Below are positions 18,787 to 28,846 of a DNA stretch of 64,000 bases, in pieces. The DNA is from Listeria aquatica FSL S10-1188 (GTDB taxonomy: Bacteria > Bacillota > Bacilli > Lactobacillales > Listeriaceae). Position 1 is the stretch's first letter. Every line of letters starts with the position of its first letter. The notes under the pieces were generated by a model. It did not search any database, had not been told where the DNA came from, and was given only the letters and a program-made list of their open reading frames with translations. The translations under genes and the position numbers were made by a program. The DNA is taken from the NCBI RefSeq assembly GCF_000525795.1, contig NZ_AOCG01000006.1:248001-312000 (forward strand). The letters are read 5' to 3'.

Positions 18787-19648
18787 TTACTGATAGTATT
18801 TGATAAGTGCCTGCGTCCCCTTTTCACTTAAACCTCGATCAGCTAGTGTTTGATACATTTTTTCAGCTAGCGCTAGTCCTGGGAGATCGAGTTCCATTTT
18901 TTTTCGCTTCATCAAGCGCTATTCGCATATCTTTGATAAAATGCTTGATAAAAAATCCTGGTGAAAAGTCATCCTTTAAAACACGTGGAATTAAATTTGA
19001 TAATGACCAACTGCCTGCAGCTCCTGAGGCAATAGATTTCAAGACTTTTTCAGGATCAAGTCCAGCTTTTTCCGCGTAAACGATCGCTTCTGTCACCCCC
19101 ACCATGTTTGAAGCAATCGCAATTTGATTGACCATTTTCGTATGCTGTCCAGAACCTGCCTCGCCTTGAAAAACAATGTTTTCCCCAAGAACTTCAAATA
19201 CAGGGCGCACACGCTCAAACACTTCAGGATCGCCGCCAATCATGATCGAAAGCGTCCCGTTTTGTGCCCCAACATCTCCACCAGAAACAGGAGCATCAAG
19301 CACACCAATCTCAGCTGCCTTGCCTTCTTTATAAATCGCCTTTGCAAGTTCAGGCGAAGAAGTTGTCATATCGACTGCAACCGTTCCCTTTCGCATAGTT
19401 TCAAGAAAGCCACCTTCTGACAAGTACAGTTCTTCAACATCTGTTGGGTAACCTACCATCGTAATCAATAGATCAACCATCCCTGCAAGCTTAGCAGGAT
19501 TATCATGCCAGATAGCTCCATTTTCAATCAGTGAAGTTGCCTTTTCTTTTGTACGTGTATAAATATGTACGACATAGCCATTATCCAGTAAATTTTGTAC
19601 CATACTTTTTCCCATTACACCTGTTCCAATAAAACCAATCTCTTGCAT
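18787..19648 (-). pseudogene. 3-hydroxyisobutyrate dehydrogenase-like oxidoreductase, one break
   Basis: Beta-hydroxyacid dehydrogenase: dinucleotide motif IGFIGTGVMGKSMVQNLL at the N-terminus, substrate motif DAPVSGGDVGAQNGTLSIM, catalytic lysine region GQHTKMVNQI, and a C-terminal FIKHFIKDMRIALDEAKK. The T8 run at 18897-18904 breaks it near the end; with one base fewer it continues ...LGLALAEK-like to a stop at 18787, about 287 residues. ATG 19648 is preferred over GTG 19654 because AGGAGG is eight bases upstream of the ATG but only two from the GTG. The reaction is NAD(P)-dependent oxidation of a 3-hydroxy acid; substrate unknown. Confidence 0.83.
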
Positions 19649-19662
19649 GAACACTTCCTCCT

Positions 19663-20702
19663 TTATAATAGTTGCATAAACCCGAGTAACGCAAAGATGA
19701 AAAAGAAAAACCCAATAATACTTAAATGAACAAATTTATACATCACGATTATTGCAATAAATTCACGAATCAATGCACTTGGCATATAGTAAAGAGCAGT
19801 TTTTGATCCAATTCCCTGACTCTTCAAACCCGCTTTACGTGCAAAAAGACTCGCTCGAAACAAATGAAAATTATTGGTAGCAAAGATGCTGTGATAAGAA
19901 TCCATAATTGCATCCATTTTTGCTTTTGAAAACTTCATATTCTGTAGCGTGTTTACAGACTTATCTTCCATTAAAATATACGTTTCCGGAATCCCTTTGT
20001 TAATCAAGTACTTGCGCATGGCATTCGCTTCTGAAATAAGTTCATCATCCCCTTGACCCCCAGAAACAATAAAACTAGCTTTTTTTCCTGTTTTCTTTTC
20101 TTGCTTATAATAAAAGTCCATCGCTTTATCAAGACGACTCGCAAGAAGTGGAGGAACCTTGTCACCTATTAAGCCACTACCAAGTACAATGATAAAATCC
20201 TGATTATAGCGTGGAAAGTTATACTGATAAATAAAAGTTGAAACTAAAAAAGTAATGAAGAAAAAAAGTAAAATAGCTAATCACAAGCAAAACAAAGAAA
20301 ATAAAAAGAACCATAAGATAAATCCTCCACCGATAACTAGCCCTTGTGCTACTCCCCAAATAAATAACCCCAATAGCAAAATCCCTAAAAACATTGGAAG
20401 TAAGCTCGTCAACCTTCTACCTTCTTTTCTCATCATTGTTCTTCCATTCATGATAAGTCCAATAATAATCCCAAAGAAAAAAAAATGGAATCAAAAGTAT
20501 AAGTAAGATTAATACCCCCGTCACAAGCACCTGTATAATCTCAGATCTACTCGTCGCGGAAAAAGCCCAGTACAAAATAAACAAGAGACCAAAGAAAAGA
20601 CCAATCGTAAGAAAAACACCATTACTAATTCTTCGCCTATCCCAAATGTAAAGTATAAGAAAAATCAATAGAAAAAAAAATGGCTGCATAAGCAAAGAAC
20701 AA
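19663..20702 (-). pseudogene. YdcF/SanA-like (DUF218) membrane protein, several breaks
   Basis: The C-terminal part has the DUF218 pattern: FIIVLGSGLIGDKVPPLLASRLDKA, SFIVSGGQGDDELISEANAMRKYL, YILMEDKSVNTLQN, and a final hydrophobic helix. Upstream lies a multi-helix membrane part (LLIFLILYIWDRRR and more). Several poly-A/T runs (20671-20679, about 20477-20484, about 20271) split the frame. A TTG at 20702 with AAGGAGG nine bases upstream is the best start. YdcF/SanA-type proteins are envelope-associated with poorly known activity. It ends 15 bases before the 3-hydroxyisobutyrate dehydrogenase-like gene, so the two are probably co-transcribed. Confidence 0.7.
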
Positions 20703-20776
20703 TGATTTCGACCTCCTTTTTTATTCTCTCTTATTATAAAGAGTATTCCCTATTATTTTCAAGAAAGAAATAAAAA

Positions 20777-20802
20777 GAGCTTTGATCAATTGATCAAAGC
20801 TC
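20777..20802 (-). terminator. Terminator, perfect 26-bp palindrome
   Basis: GAGCTTTGATCAA followed by its exact complement, then TTTTTATTTC on the minus strand, just after the secreted-protein stop. Confidence 0.8.
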
Positions 20803-20811
20803 CCTTATTCT

Positions 20812-21664
20812 TTATCTACCATAACATTTTGAACAAGGTGTCAACCCCCGTGCTTTCGCTTCACTGAGTGTTGCCGGATAGTAAGTTCCATTCCCACATT
20901 TCCGATTATGATATTTTGACCCTGTTTTTGTTACAAGAACTTGTTGTTCGTTTTTATCCACCGATGCTTGTACATTTCCAGAACCAGAGTTGTCACTAGT
21001 TGAGTTTTGACGTTCTTTAGCTGCATTTGCTGCTGCCTGTTTCTCTCGTTCTCTCGCTTCATTTTGTTTCCTAATTTCTTCTTGTTTGCGGGCTTCTTCT
21101 TGTTTTTTAGCTTCCTCTTGCTTCGCAAGAGCAGCCCGTTGCTCTTGCAGTTTAATTTCCTCTTGCTTAGCCAAGGCTTCTTTTTCTGCCTTACTCTTTA
21201 CACTTGAATGTTCAACTTTAATTGTCTCACTAAATTTAACTACTTTCTTTTTAGTAACATCTTCTCCTTTTAAATGCTTCCCTTTTTTGCCAATTATTTT
21301 TTTTCACACGCTTAGGTTGCTTCTTAGGTTGGTAGGATTGATAAGTCACTTTATAGGTTCCATTAGGCAATTCATCGACTGTTTTTTTTCAGTTTTCCAT
21401 TTTTTGATACTTTTTATTTTTTATCTCTCTTTCAAATTGATCTACCCCAGAAACTACCACAAAAAATTTCATTTTGTATGGTAGATTTGTTTGAACATGA
21501 AGTTGCGCCTCTTCCCCACTTACCTTACTAGCAGCTAAGACACCAACATCTATTGTTTTCGATGCCGCCTCAACAGATTGGGCTGGAACCAAAATAGAAG
21601 ATAAAATTAAAAATAAAACAAAAAACAGATTTTTTCCTTTAAAATTTAAAGATAGATTTGACAT
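20812..21664 (-). pseudogene. Secreted coiled-coil protein with Cys-rich C-terminal domain, interrupted
   Basis: ATG 21664 follows GGGAGAAGG. A signal peptide (residues about 10-34, ending VEAASK) leads to a domain resembling a beta-rich extracellular module (VQTNLPYKMKFFVVVSG), then a Lys/Gln/Glu-rich coiled coil (KQEEAKKQEEARKQEEIRK-like, about 60 residues), a Ser/Asn-rich linker, and a C-terminal motif TGSKYHNRKCGNGTYYP..SEAKARGLTPCSKCYG. That last part resembles the small Cys/His domain found at the ends of thermonuclease-like and other exported proteins and may bind metal. There is an in-frame TGA at 21389-21391 beside an A8 run and a second break at 21297-21304. The function is unknown. 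Confidence 0.65.
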
Positions 21665-21781
21665 TTAATCCTTCTCCCTTTTATCTTTTTGTAGTCATAT
21701 GTAAGAATCATCCGATTTTGGATACAAAATAAAAATCGAACAAATTTACTATAGCATATTTATCTGTTTTCTACCATACTA

Positions 21782-22058
21782 TTAAAAAATATTTCTAGTT
21801 AAATCATCTATAAAAAATTTTTGATCTTTTATACCTGTCATTCTTTCTTCATCAATTGTCGCAGAACAATGCTCCTGTACATCTTTAATCTGTAAACATC
21901 TTAAATTCAGGGATTAGCCCTAGGTTTGTTGGTTCTTTCATCCATTAATAATCATTAGATAATTCCTTTAGTTCAAATATCCGTTAGCCTCCTCTGCTTG
22001 CTTTTTTCCTAAGCTCTTGCAATATTTTTTCATTAACTTTAGAAGTAACATATTTCAT
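21782..22058 (-). pseudogene. Possible decayed small ORF
   Basis: On the minus strand ATG 22058 opens a 24-codon frame (MKYVTSKVNEKILQELRKKA) and, after stops and frame changes, an open stretch reads DVQEHCSATIDEERMTG and DDLTRNIF before a stop at 21782. The residue composition looks protein-like. No ribosome binding site and no family recognised, so this may be chance or the relic of a small gene in the gap between the secreted-protein gene and ptsI. The remaining bases of the 21665-22111 gap show nothing else. Confidence 0.3.
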
Positions 22059-22114
22059 TTTCATATGACTTTTTATACAGCTTTATCTTTTTATTTTCCT
22101 CACTCCACAAAAAA

Positions 22115-22138
22115 AGACCGAGGATAAATCCTCGGTCT
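22115..22138 (-). terminator. Terminator of ptsHI
   Basis: Arms AGACCGAGGAT/ATCCTCGGTCT with a two-base loop, followed on the minus strand by T7. Confidence 0.85.
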
Positions 22139-22147
22139 GGAATAATG

Positions 22148-23866
22148 TTACTCAGCAGTATATTTCTCAACAAGTGCAACTACTTCTTCAGCAGTTGCCT
22201 GGTTAAGAGCTTTATCAGCAAGTTCAACCATCTTGGTTTGGTCTAATCGCTTGATTAACGAACGTGATTTCAAAATGCTTGAAGCACTCATTGAAAATTC
22301 ATCAAGTCCCATTCCAAGTAGAAGCGGAATCGCTGTTTGATCTCCAGCCATTTCTCCACACATTCCTGTCCATTTGCCTTCTTTGTGAGAAGCATCAATA
22401 ACGTTTTTCACTAAACGCAAAATAGATGGATTGTACGGTTGGTAAAGATACGAAACGCGTTCGTTCATACGGTCTGCTGCCATTGTATATTGAATGAGGT
22501 CATTAGTTCCGATGGAGAAGAAATCTACTTCTTTTGCAAACTGATCAGCAAGAACAGCTGCAGCCGGAATTTCAATCATGATTCCAAGTTCAATATTTTC
22601 ATTCACATCAGTTCCAGAAGCAACTAGCTTTTGTTTCTCGTCGAGTAAAATCGCTTTAGCTTGACGGAACTCCGCAACAGTTGCAATCATTGGGAACATA
22701 ATTTTAAGTTTGCCATGAACGCTTGCACGCAGAAGAGCACGTAATTGTGTGCGGAATAAATCTTCATTTGCAAAGCAAAGTCGGATTGCACGGAAACCTA
22801 AGAATGGGTTCATTTCTTCTGGAAGATCTAGATAAGGAAGTGTTTTGTCTCCGCCAATATCAAGCGTACGTACAACAACTGATTTCCCTTCCATTCCTTC
22901 TAGAACAGCTTTATAAGCTTCATATTGCTCTTCTTCAGTTGGAAAATTGTCGCGACCCATGTACAAGAACTCTGTACGATAAAGACCAATCGCTTCCCCA
23001 CCATTTGAAATAACACCATCTAAATCGTTTGGTGTACCAATATTTGCCGCAAGTTCAACATGAACACCGTCTTTTGAAACAGTTGATTCATTTTTAAGTT
23101 TTTCCCATTCTGCTTTTTGAAGTTCAAAGTCAGATTGGATTTTTTTATAATGCGCGATTTGGTCATCAGAAGGGTTGATGATAACATTTCCTTCAAGTCC
23201 ATCAATAATAACCATTTCATCTTTTTTCGTATCTGCTGTCACTTCTTTTGTTCCAACAACCGCTGGGATTTCAAGCGAACGAGCCATGATAGCGGAGTGC
23301 GAGGTACGCCCACCAATATCAGTAACAAATCCTTTTACGAACTTACGATTAAGTTGCGCTGTATCAGAAGGAGTCAAATCCTTTGCAACAACAACAACTT
23401 CTTCATCAATAAGTGCCGGATTTGGAATCGTTACACCTAGCAGGTGAGAAAGAATACGTTTACGTACATCACGAATATCCGCAGCACGTTCACGCATATA
23501 TTCATTATCCATGGATTCAAACATGCTAATGAACATATCTGTTGTTTCCTGTAAAGCAGATTCTGCATTTACTTTATTATTTTTAATATTTTCTTCGATC
23601 GGCCCGATCATTTCAGGGTCACCTAAAACTAACAAATGCGCATCAAAAATTTGTGCTTTATCCTCTCCCAAACTTTTAGCAGCTTGTTCACGGATTTTTG
23701 TAAGTTCAGATTGTGAAATTGATACGGCATCTTGAAAACGTTTAACTTCGCTTTCTGCATCAGCCACTTCAGATTTTTCAAAAGATAAATCTGGTTCAAC
23801 GAGCAGATAAGCTTTCGCAATGGCGATCCCGTCAGATGCTGCGATCCCTTTCAACTCTTTTACCAT
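22148..23866 (-). CDS. ptsI: PTS enzyme I
   Basis: A 572-residue phosphoenolpyruvate-protein phosphotransferase. The phosphorylated histidine is about residue 190 in [13 protein letters not shown]. The PEP-binding C-terminal domain is visible as [62 protein letters not shown] and the Cys-containing GMCGEMAG. It takes phosphate from PEP and passes it to HPr at the head of all PTS sugar uptake. Its ATG overlaps the ptsH stop (TAATG), giving a tight two-gene operon. Full length and intact. Confidence 0.97.
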   Translation of the reverse strand: MVKELKGIAASDGIAIAKAYLLVEPDLSFEKSEVADAESEVKRFQDAVSISQSELTKIREQAAKSLGEDKAQIFDAHLLVLGDPEMIGPIEENIKNNKVNAESALQETTDMFISMFESMDNEYMRERAADIRDVRKRILSHLLGVTIPNPALIDEEVVVVAKDLTPSDTAQLNRKFVKGFVTDIGGRTSHSAIMARSLEIPAVVGTKEVTADTKKDEMVIIDGLEGNVIINPSDDQIAHYKKIQSDFELQKAEWEKLKNESTVSKDGVHVELAANIGTPNDLDGVISNGGEAIGLYRTEFLYMGRDNFPTEEEQYEAYKAVLEGMEGKSVVVRTLDIGGDKTLPYLDLPEEMNPFLGFRAIRLCFANEDLFRTQLRALLRASVHGKLKIMFPMIATVAEFRQAKAILLDEKQKLVASGTDVNENIELGIMIEIPAAAVLADQFAKEVDFFSIGTNDLIQYTMAADRMNERVSYLYQPYNPSILRLVKNVIDASHKEGKWTGMCGEMAGDQTAIPLLLGMGLDEFSMSASSILKSRSLIKRLDQTKMVELADKALNQATAEEVVALVEKYTAE

Positions 23867-24132
23867 TATTCAGCCATGCCTTCTTTCTTAAGTACCTCAG
23901 TTAAACCTTCAATCGCTTCTTTTTCGTCACTACCTTCAGCAGTGATTTTGATTTCAGCACCTTTGCCAACTCCTAGTGACATCACACCCATGATGGATTT
24001 AAGGTTTACAGATTTACCAGAGTTTTCAAGATTAATATCAGAGCTGTATTTACTTGCCGCCTGTACGAGTAAAGTCGCCGGACGGGCGTGAATTCCTGTT
24101 TCATCGATAACTACAAAACTTGCTTGTTCCAT
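23866..24132 (-). CDS. ptsH: HPr phosphocarrier protein
   Basis: An 88-residue HPr from ATG 24132 ([13 protein letters not shown]) with AAAGGAG upstream; an earlier in-frame ATG at 24153 is too long for the family. His15 in GIHARPATL is the enzyme I phosphorylation site and Ser46 in [12 protein letters not shown] is the HPr kinase site used for CcpA-linked catabolite repression in Firmicutes. A possible promoter (TTGACC at 24277-24272, then TAGTTG after 17 bases) lies upstream, with a poor -10. Confidence 0.97.
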   Translation of the reverse strand: MEQASFVVIDETGIHARPATLLVQAASKYSSDINLENSGKSVNLKSIMGVMSLGVGKGAEIKITAEGSDEKEAIEGLTEVLKKEGMAE

Positions 24133-24489
24133 ATTGACATTCTCCTTTATCAAAGAAATTTTAATGTGACCTTTTTCACCAAAAAAGGAATTTCAACAAA
24201 AAAGGCTATCTCTCAATTTACAAGACTACCATTTTTTTGCCTTTGTTACAACTATTTCATGTGTATTTTTTGGTCAAAAAAAATCGTTACTATTCTATTT
24301 TATCCGAATTAGCTTGAAAAGGCAATGAATCACGTATTTTCGGGCTGTTTTGCGTCCCAGTAAAAAGCTTATTTCTTCCTTTGATAGTTTGATAAACAGC
24401 CATATTAGTTGCAATCATTAAAATTTTAGTGCAAACTGAAAATATTAGTACTTTATAAAAACGGTTCCACATTAATTATAGCGGGAGTG
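24133..24489. other. Divergent intergenic region of ptsH and ykvS
   Basis: About 350 bases between divergent genes. I see a weak ptsH promoter (24249-24277, minus) and no convincing CcpA site. A 60-codon minus-strand frame at 24290-24472 lacks a ribosome binding site and family resemblance and is not called. Confidence 0.4.
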
Positions 24490-24495
24490 ATAAAT

Positions 24496-24687
24496 ATGGC
24501 AAAAGCACAGGTCGGAGATATTATTGAATTCAAGGACGGGTTAACTGGAATTGTTGAAAAAATCAACGAAAACTCTGTTATTGTCGATTTAACCTATATG
24601 GAAAATTTTAATGATCTTGGAATAGAAGAAAAAACAGTGGTCAATCATAAAAACTACAAAATCATTCATTCAGCAAACAACGACTGA
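24496..24687 (+). CDS. YkvS/DUF2187 family protein
   Basis: A 63-residue protein from ATG 24496 (MAKAQVGDIIEFKDG) behind GGGAGTGA. The fold predicted from the sequence is a small beta-barrel (GDIIEFKDGLTGIVEKI..NSVIVDLTYMENF) like Bacillus YkvS. Function unknown in the family. Between ptsH and the CrtN-like gene in the order I recall for Listeria. Followed by its own terminator. Confidence 0.78.
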   Translation: MAKAQVGDIIEFKDGLTGIVEKINENSVIVDLTYMENFNDLGIEEKTVVNHKNYKIIHSANND

Positions 24688-24689
24688 TT

Positions 24690-24731
24690 AAAAGCGCAAA
24701 ATTAACGGGTTCTTGTTAAAATTGCGCTTTT
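24690..24731 (+). terminator. Terminator of ykvS
   Basis: Long imperfect stem AAAAGCGCAA..TTAAC/GTTAAAATTGCGCTTTT ending in a T run. Confidence 0.75.
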
Positions 24732-24765
24732 TATATGGATTTTTTTAACGTGAGGTGAATAGTTA

Positions 24766-26250
24766 ATGGCAAAAAAGGTAGCAATTATTGGAGCAGGTCC
24801 AGGTGGCTTAGCGACTGCAATGAGGCTCCTCGCAAATGGTTATCAAGTAGATATTTTTGAAAAAAAATAGTGTTATTGGCGGACGAACAAGTAAGCTCTC
24901 GCTTGGAAACTATTTTTTTGATATGGGACCTTCCTCCCTCACAATGCCTCATCAGCTTACCTCGCTTTTCATGAATTCGAACCGCAACTTACATGACTAT
25001 TTAACGCTACTACCGATTGATCCTTTGTATCGACTTTTTTTTTCCATCTGGTAAAACCTTTGCTCCTTCGGGGGATCAGAAAGCGACCCTTAACGAATTG
25101 AATCGGGTTTTTCCAGGTAACGAAATGAACTTTTACCGATTTATGAGCGGGAATGCCAAAAAAATTCTTTATTTAACTCCACTGCTCGATTATAGCTTTG
25201 GAAGCTTAAAAGACTTTGTCAGGCCGACAATGCTTCGAGCGATCCCTAGCCTTTCGATTGGACGAACTTTAATTGATGAGACCTCGAAGTACTTTGAAGA
25301 TGAAGAATTACAACTTGCCTTCACTTTTCAAATGAAATATATGGGGATGTCGCCTTGGGAAGTCCCTGGAATTTACAGTGTTCTCCCTTTTTCCGAATAT
25401 TATTATGGTTCTTTCCATCCAACCGGCGGACAAAGTCAAATTTTGCAAGCGATGAAAACCGTCATTGAGGAGTACCATGGTCAGATTCATTTGAATGCTG
25501 CGGTTGCAAAAGTGAATACCTCTAAACATGAAATCACTGGAATTGAACTGCGAGACGGCCGTTTAGTGCAAGCTGATCACTACATTATGAATGCGGATTT
25601 AAGTTATGCTGTGAAAAATCTTTTTGTAACAGAGAAACCCTTGAAATTCAAAAATAAAATGGCTCAAAAAAAAATATTCTGCAAGTGCCTTTGTTATTTA
25701 TTTGGGGTTAGATACACTACTTCCTGTAGATCATCAAACTGTTTTGTTCCCTAAAAATTACAAAGTTCATGCAGATGAGACCACTAATTTGAAAGTTCTT
25801 TCCGATGACTTTTCGATTCATATCACGAATCCTTCTGTAACAGACACAACGATGGCTCCAATTGGACATTCAGCAGTTCGAATTATGGTTCCTGTCCCGA
25901 ACAACGAAAGTCAAATTGACTGGGATCAAGAACGTGAACCTTTCAGAAATAAAATTTTAGACACCGTTAAAGCCAAGCTACATTTGGAGGATTTAGAAGA
26001 TCACATCGTTGAAGAGCGAGTGATTACGCCAAAAGAATGGGAAAAAGACTTCCACATCCATCTAGGAGCTATTTTTGGAATGATGCAATCCTTTAGGCAA
26101 ATAGGAATGGGGAACCCTGTGAATAAGTTGCATAAGCAATTCAAAAACTTGTTTGTCGTAGGAACGAGTGCTCACACTGGCACCTCTCTTCCTTATATAA
26201 TGGAAAGCGCCAAATATGCAGTCAATAAAATCATCAAGAAAGATTTATAA
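24766..26250 (+). pseudogene. CrtN/CrtI-like carotenoid desaturase or oxidase, three breaks
   Basis: FAD-dependent amine-oxidase/phytoene-desaturase family: N-terminal VAIIGAGPGGLATAMRL and GGRTSKLS, FDMGPSSLTMP, a middle GGQSQILQAMKTVIEE, and a C-terminal LFVVGTSAHTGTSLPYIMESAK. ATG 24766 has GAGGTGA upstream. Surplus bases in A8 (24861-24868), a long T run (about 25028-25038) and an A run (about 25664-25672) split it; corrected length is about 493 residues. CrtN-type enzymes dehydrogenate C30 carotenoid precursors, but no crtM-like synthase is in the window, so the substrate is unknown. It converges on a CruF-like gene. Confidence 0.8.
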
Positions 26251-26278
26251 AACATTCAAAGCCCTGACTAGCCATGCA

Positions 26279-26342
26279 AAAAAGAACAGAAACAGCAAGG
26301 ATGCCATTTTCGAAATGTTTTCCCGCTGTTTCTGTTCTTTTT
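26279..26342. terminator. Convergent bidirectional terminator
   Basis: Arms AAAAGAACAGAAACAGC/GCTGTTTCTGTTCTTTT around a ~30-base loop, shared by the CrtN-like and CruF-like genes. Confidence 0.75.
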
Positions 26343-27144
26343 ATATTTCTATTTCTTTTTTTGAAGGAGGCTCTCCCTTTTTATTATCCAAACTGAAATA
26401 ATAACAAATTGTAAAAATAATGTTGGCAATAAGTCCAACACTAATGGATGCCCAAAGATCTGCATAAAAGGATAAGAAGACAAAAAATGCCAAGATAATC
26501 CAGTAAACAATGACAATTTCAGATTTCAGATCCGGATACTTCAAATTTTCCCATTTATCCGTCAAACTTAAAATAAAATAAATCATTAAATGTAAAATTA
26601 GTCCGAGTAGCCACCAATTCGCAATATCAGAAAATTGTAAAACCGTTAACCCATTGCCAAGAAACGGAAGTTGTTTAGTTTGAACTGAAATAGGTTCAAT
26701 CAACACTTCAAAAATCATTACCATTGTTGCGGCAATGACAGAATACATTCCTCCACGTAACCAGTCGATCTTTACCTTTAATGTAATTTCCCTTGCAATC
26801 ACGTGTGTCCCGGCTATTAGCCCAATCCAAATAAAACCAAAAGTCACTGGGATCCCCTGAATCGTAAAGCCATAATTCCCACCATAATTTTCATCCGCAA
26901 AGCCGAGTTGCATCCATTCAATGCTTGTCGTTACAACAAAAATTAAAATCGTAATGGCTGACCCTAACCCTTTACCATATTGCATGATAAAAAAGACAGT
27001 GGCAAAAATCCCGGTAAAAATCAAAAAGATGGAATGAATCCTCGTTAAACTGCTCGGCAAAACACCTAGTGAAATCAAAAGAACACTTGTTAGGAACCAT
27101 AAAATATAAAGCCATAACAAAAATTTATAATTTTTCTCTAACAC
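26341..27144 (-). CDS. CruF-like carotenoid biosynthesis membrane protein
   Basis: A 267-residue protein with about seven or eight membrane helices. The region TTSIEWMQLGFADENYGGNYGF followed by IQGIPVTFGFIWIGL matches the DUF422/CruF pattern (E..G, G.Y.Y, GIP). CruF-type enzymes hydrate the ends of carotenoids; Listeria homologues are annotated only as carotenoid biosynthesis proteins. It faces the CrtN-like gene tail to tail. Membership is probable; the reaction is inference. Intact. Confidence 0.6.
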   Translation of the reverse strand: MLEKNYKFLLWLYILWFLTSVLLISLGVLPSSLTRIHSIFLIFTGIFATVFFIMQYGKGLGSAITILIFVVTTSIEWMQLGFADENYGGNYGFTIQGIPVTFGFIWIGLIAGTHVIAREITLKVKIDWLRGGMYSVIAATMVMIFEVLIEPISVQTKQLPFLGNGLTVLQFSDIANWWLLGLILHLMIYFILSLTDKWENLKYPDLKSEIVIVYWIILAFFVFLSFYADLWASISVGLIANIIFTICYYFSLDNKKGEPPSKKEIEI

Positions 27145-27292
27145 GGTAACACTCCTTTGCTTGATTCAAGCAAAACTTCCCTTTTCATTATAGCAAATTC
27201 TTATAAAAAAAAACTCTTTTCAATTGGAATTGTTGCCAAAAGACAGCTTTTCGATTAAAGTAAAGGGTAGAAATGTTTGAAGAGGTGTTATC

Positions 27293-27908
27293 GTGATTAG
27301 AAGCAACCGAATAGATTTTAAATTAATCCTTGGATTAGTGCTTGCAGCTGGATTAATTTTCGTTACATTCAACTATACCAAGAGTTTTTGGTATATGTAC
27401 GGAGCAGCTATGCTATTTTTACTTAGTTTTGGAATTTTTAATGTGAACTTAAGCAAACAATCTTCTGTCTTAAAAGGACTCATTCCTGCTATTTTTTCAG
27501 CGGTCATTTTGTATATTGTATTCTACATAGGTGCCTTTATTTTAAAATTTATGCCATTTGGTTTAAATAGCGCCGTTCATTCTGCCTTTAATAAATTTTC
27601 AACGGACAATTGGATCATTTGGATTTTAATGATCATAGCCATTGTTCCAGGAGAGGAAATTTTTTTGGCGTGGCTTTGTTTTACAACGTTTATTAGATTC
27701 TTATGCAACTTGGTTTGCCATTTTAGTTTCTACTTTACTGGTTACATTATTCATGTGTTTCAGTGGTAATCCCGCACTAGTTATCGGCATTTTCGTTGCT
27801 TCTCTTTTCTGGAATTTGCTTTACGTTTGGCGGCGAAGCCTTATTATGTTGTACCTATCGCACTTACTTTTTGTCTTCATCTTACTTGCCGCACTTCCAA
27901 TTTACTAA
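27293..27908 (+). pseudogene. CPBP-family intramembrane protease-like protein, one break
   Basis: GTG 27293 follows AGAGGTG. The protein has about six to eight membrane helices and the CPBP (Abi/CAAX-like) motif GEEIFWRGFVLQRL (EExxxR) near residue 120. A second conserved motif (FxxxH region) is less obvious: SLFWNLLYVWRRSL. The T7 run at 27659-27665 carries one surplus base that splits the motif; repaired length is about 204 residues. CPBP members include bacteriocin-immunity and prenyl-protease-like proteins; the role here is unknown. Confidence 0.72.
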
Positions 27909-27931
27909 AGCCTTCCACTTTGGAAGGCTTT
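27907..27931. terminator. Convergent bidirectional terminator
   Basis: Arms AAAGCCTTCCA/TGGAAGGCTTT with a 3-base loop and T9 after it on the plus strand. Confidence 0.85.
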
Positions 27932-27941
27932 TTTTTTAATT

Positions 27942-28639
27942 CTACTTAGTAACAATCGAAAGACTGAATCCATCAATTCCCTTGATGCCAATAGTCGCTA
28001 TCGCAACCGATTCAAGCGAGGACTCTGCAGCTATTTTTTCTAAATATTGCTGAATTCCTATGACACGTTCATCTGAAGAATTTTCATTTAGAATTTCACC
28101 TTCTCGAATAATATTATCCGCGATGATTAAACTGCCAGTTTTTGCAAGTTGAAGACTGTAGTCAAGGTAAAGTGGATTATTCGCTTTGTCGGCATCAATG
28201 AAGATGATATCAAATGGTTCGACATTCTCTTGAACAAGCTTCATAAGACTATCCTTAGCTTCACCAACTAATAAACGTATTTTTCGTCTATAGGGGCTTT
28301 CTTCAAAATTTTTTGTGAGCTACTTTTGCAATTTGCGGATCATACTCTAATGTCACAACTTCACTAGAATCATCATCTAATAGCCCCTTCGCAAAAAAAA
28401 AGCGTACTATAACCAGCTAGCGTCCCTATTTCAAGCACTCGCTTCGCTCCGCTTAATTTTGTTAAAAAATATAAAAATTGACCTTGTGCTGGTGAAACTT
28501 CAATAGATGGCACTCCCGCCTCTTGACTATTTCGAAGCGCATTGACAAGAAAATCATCTTGTTTCACTAAAAGTGACGTTAATTTTTCATCTACTTTTGC
28601 AAATTTATCCAACTTCTTCACTCCAATCTTTCTACTCAA
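27942..28639 (-). pseudogene. SAM-dependent O-methyltransferase (CCoAOMT-like), two breaks
   Basis: Class I methyltransferase of the O-methyltransferase_3 type: PSIEVSPAQGQFLYFL, SAM motif VLEIGTLAGYSTLFF, EYDPQIA, PFDIIFIDADKANNPLYLDYSL (metal-binding Asp region) and LIIADNIIREG. Frame breaks at A9 (28393-28401; one fewer gives LFFAKGLLDD) and an A6/T4 junction (28304-28313; one fewer gives AHKNFEESPYRR). Corrected length is about 231 residues. Bacterial members methylate catechol-type hydroxyls or tRNA (TrmR); the substrate is not determinable here. Confidence 0.8.
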
Positions 28640-28735
28640 CTGAATTATAGCATTTCCACTCGTACATTGTTATTGTCTAGAATCCTAGCACTAACTTTTT
28701 TTTTAGTTAATAAGAAAAAAATTCGAGCAAAACAC

Positions 28736-28764
28736 TTGAAAGTCAGAAAAGGTCAGTGTATAAT
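28736..28764 (+). promoter_or_regulatory. SigA promoter of clpE
   Basis: TTGAAA (28736-28741), 17-base spacer, TATAAT (28759-28764). The CtsR box lies just downstream, where it would block transcription start. Confidence 0.85.
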
Positions 28765-28774
28765 AAAAACACAA

Positions 28775-28797
28775 GGTCAAAGATAGTCAAAGTCAAA
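28775..28797 (+). promoter_or_regulatory. CtsR operator of clpE
   Basis: GGTCAAA-GAT-AGTCAAA is an exact match to the CtsR heptad repeat (RGTCAAA-NAN-RGTCAAA), followed by a further GTCAAA. CtsR represses class III heat-shock genes, of which clpE is a classic member. Confidence 0.93.
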
Positions 28798-28846
28798 ACT
28801 AATCTTTGAACCCATTATTTACTCTTCCAAAGGAGGAATTTAATTT

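Noticed and set aside
24290-24472. 60-codon minus-strand ORF between ptsH and ykvS
   Set aside because: No ribosome binding site, no family resemblance, and it overlaps the divergent promoter region.
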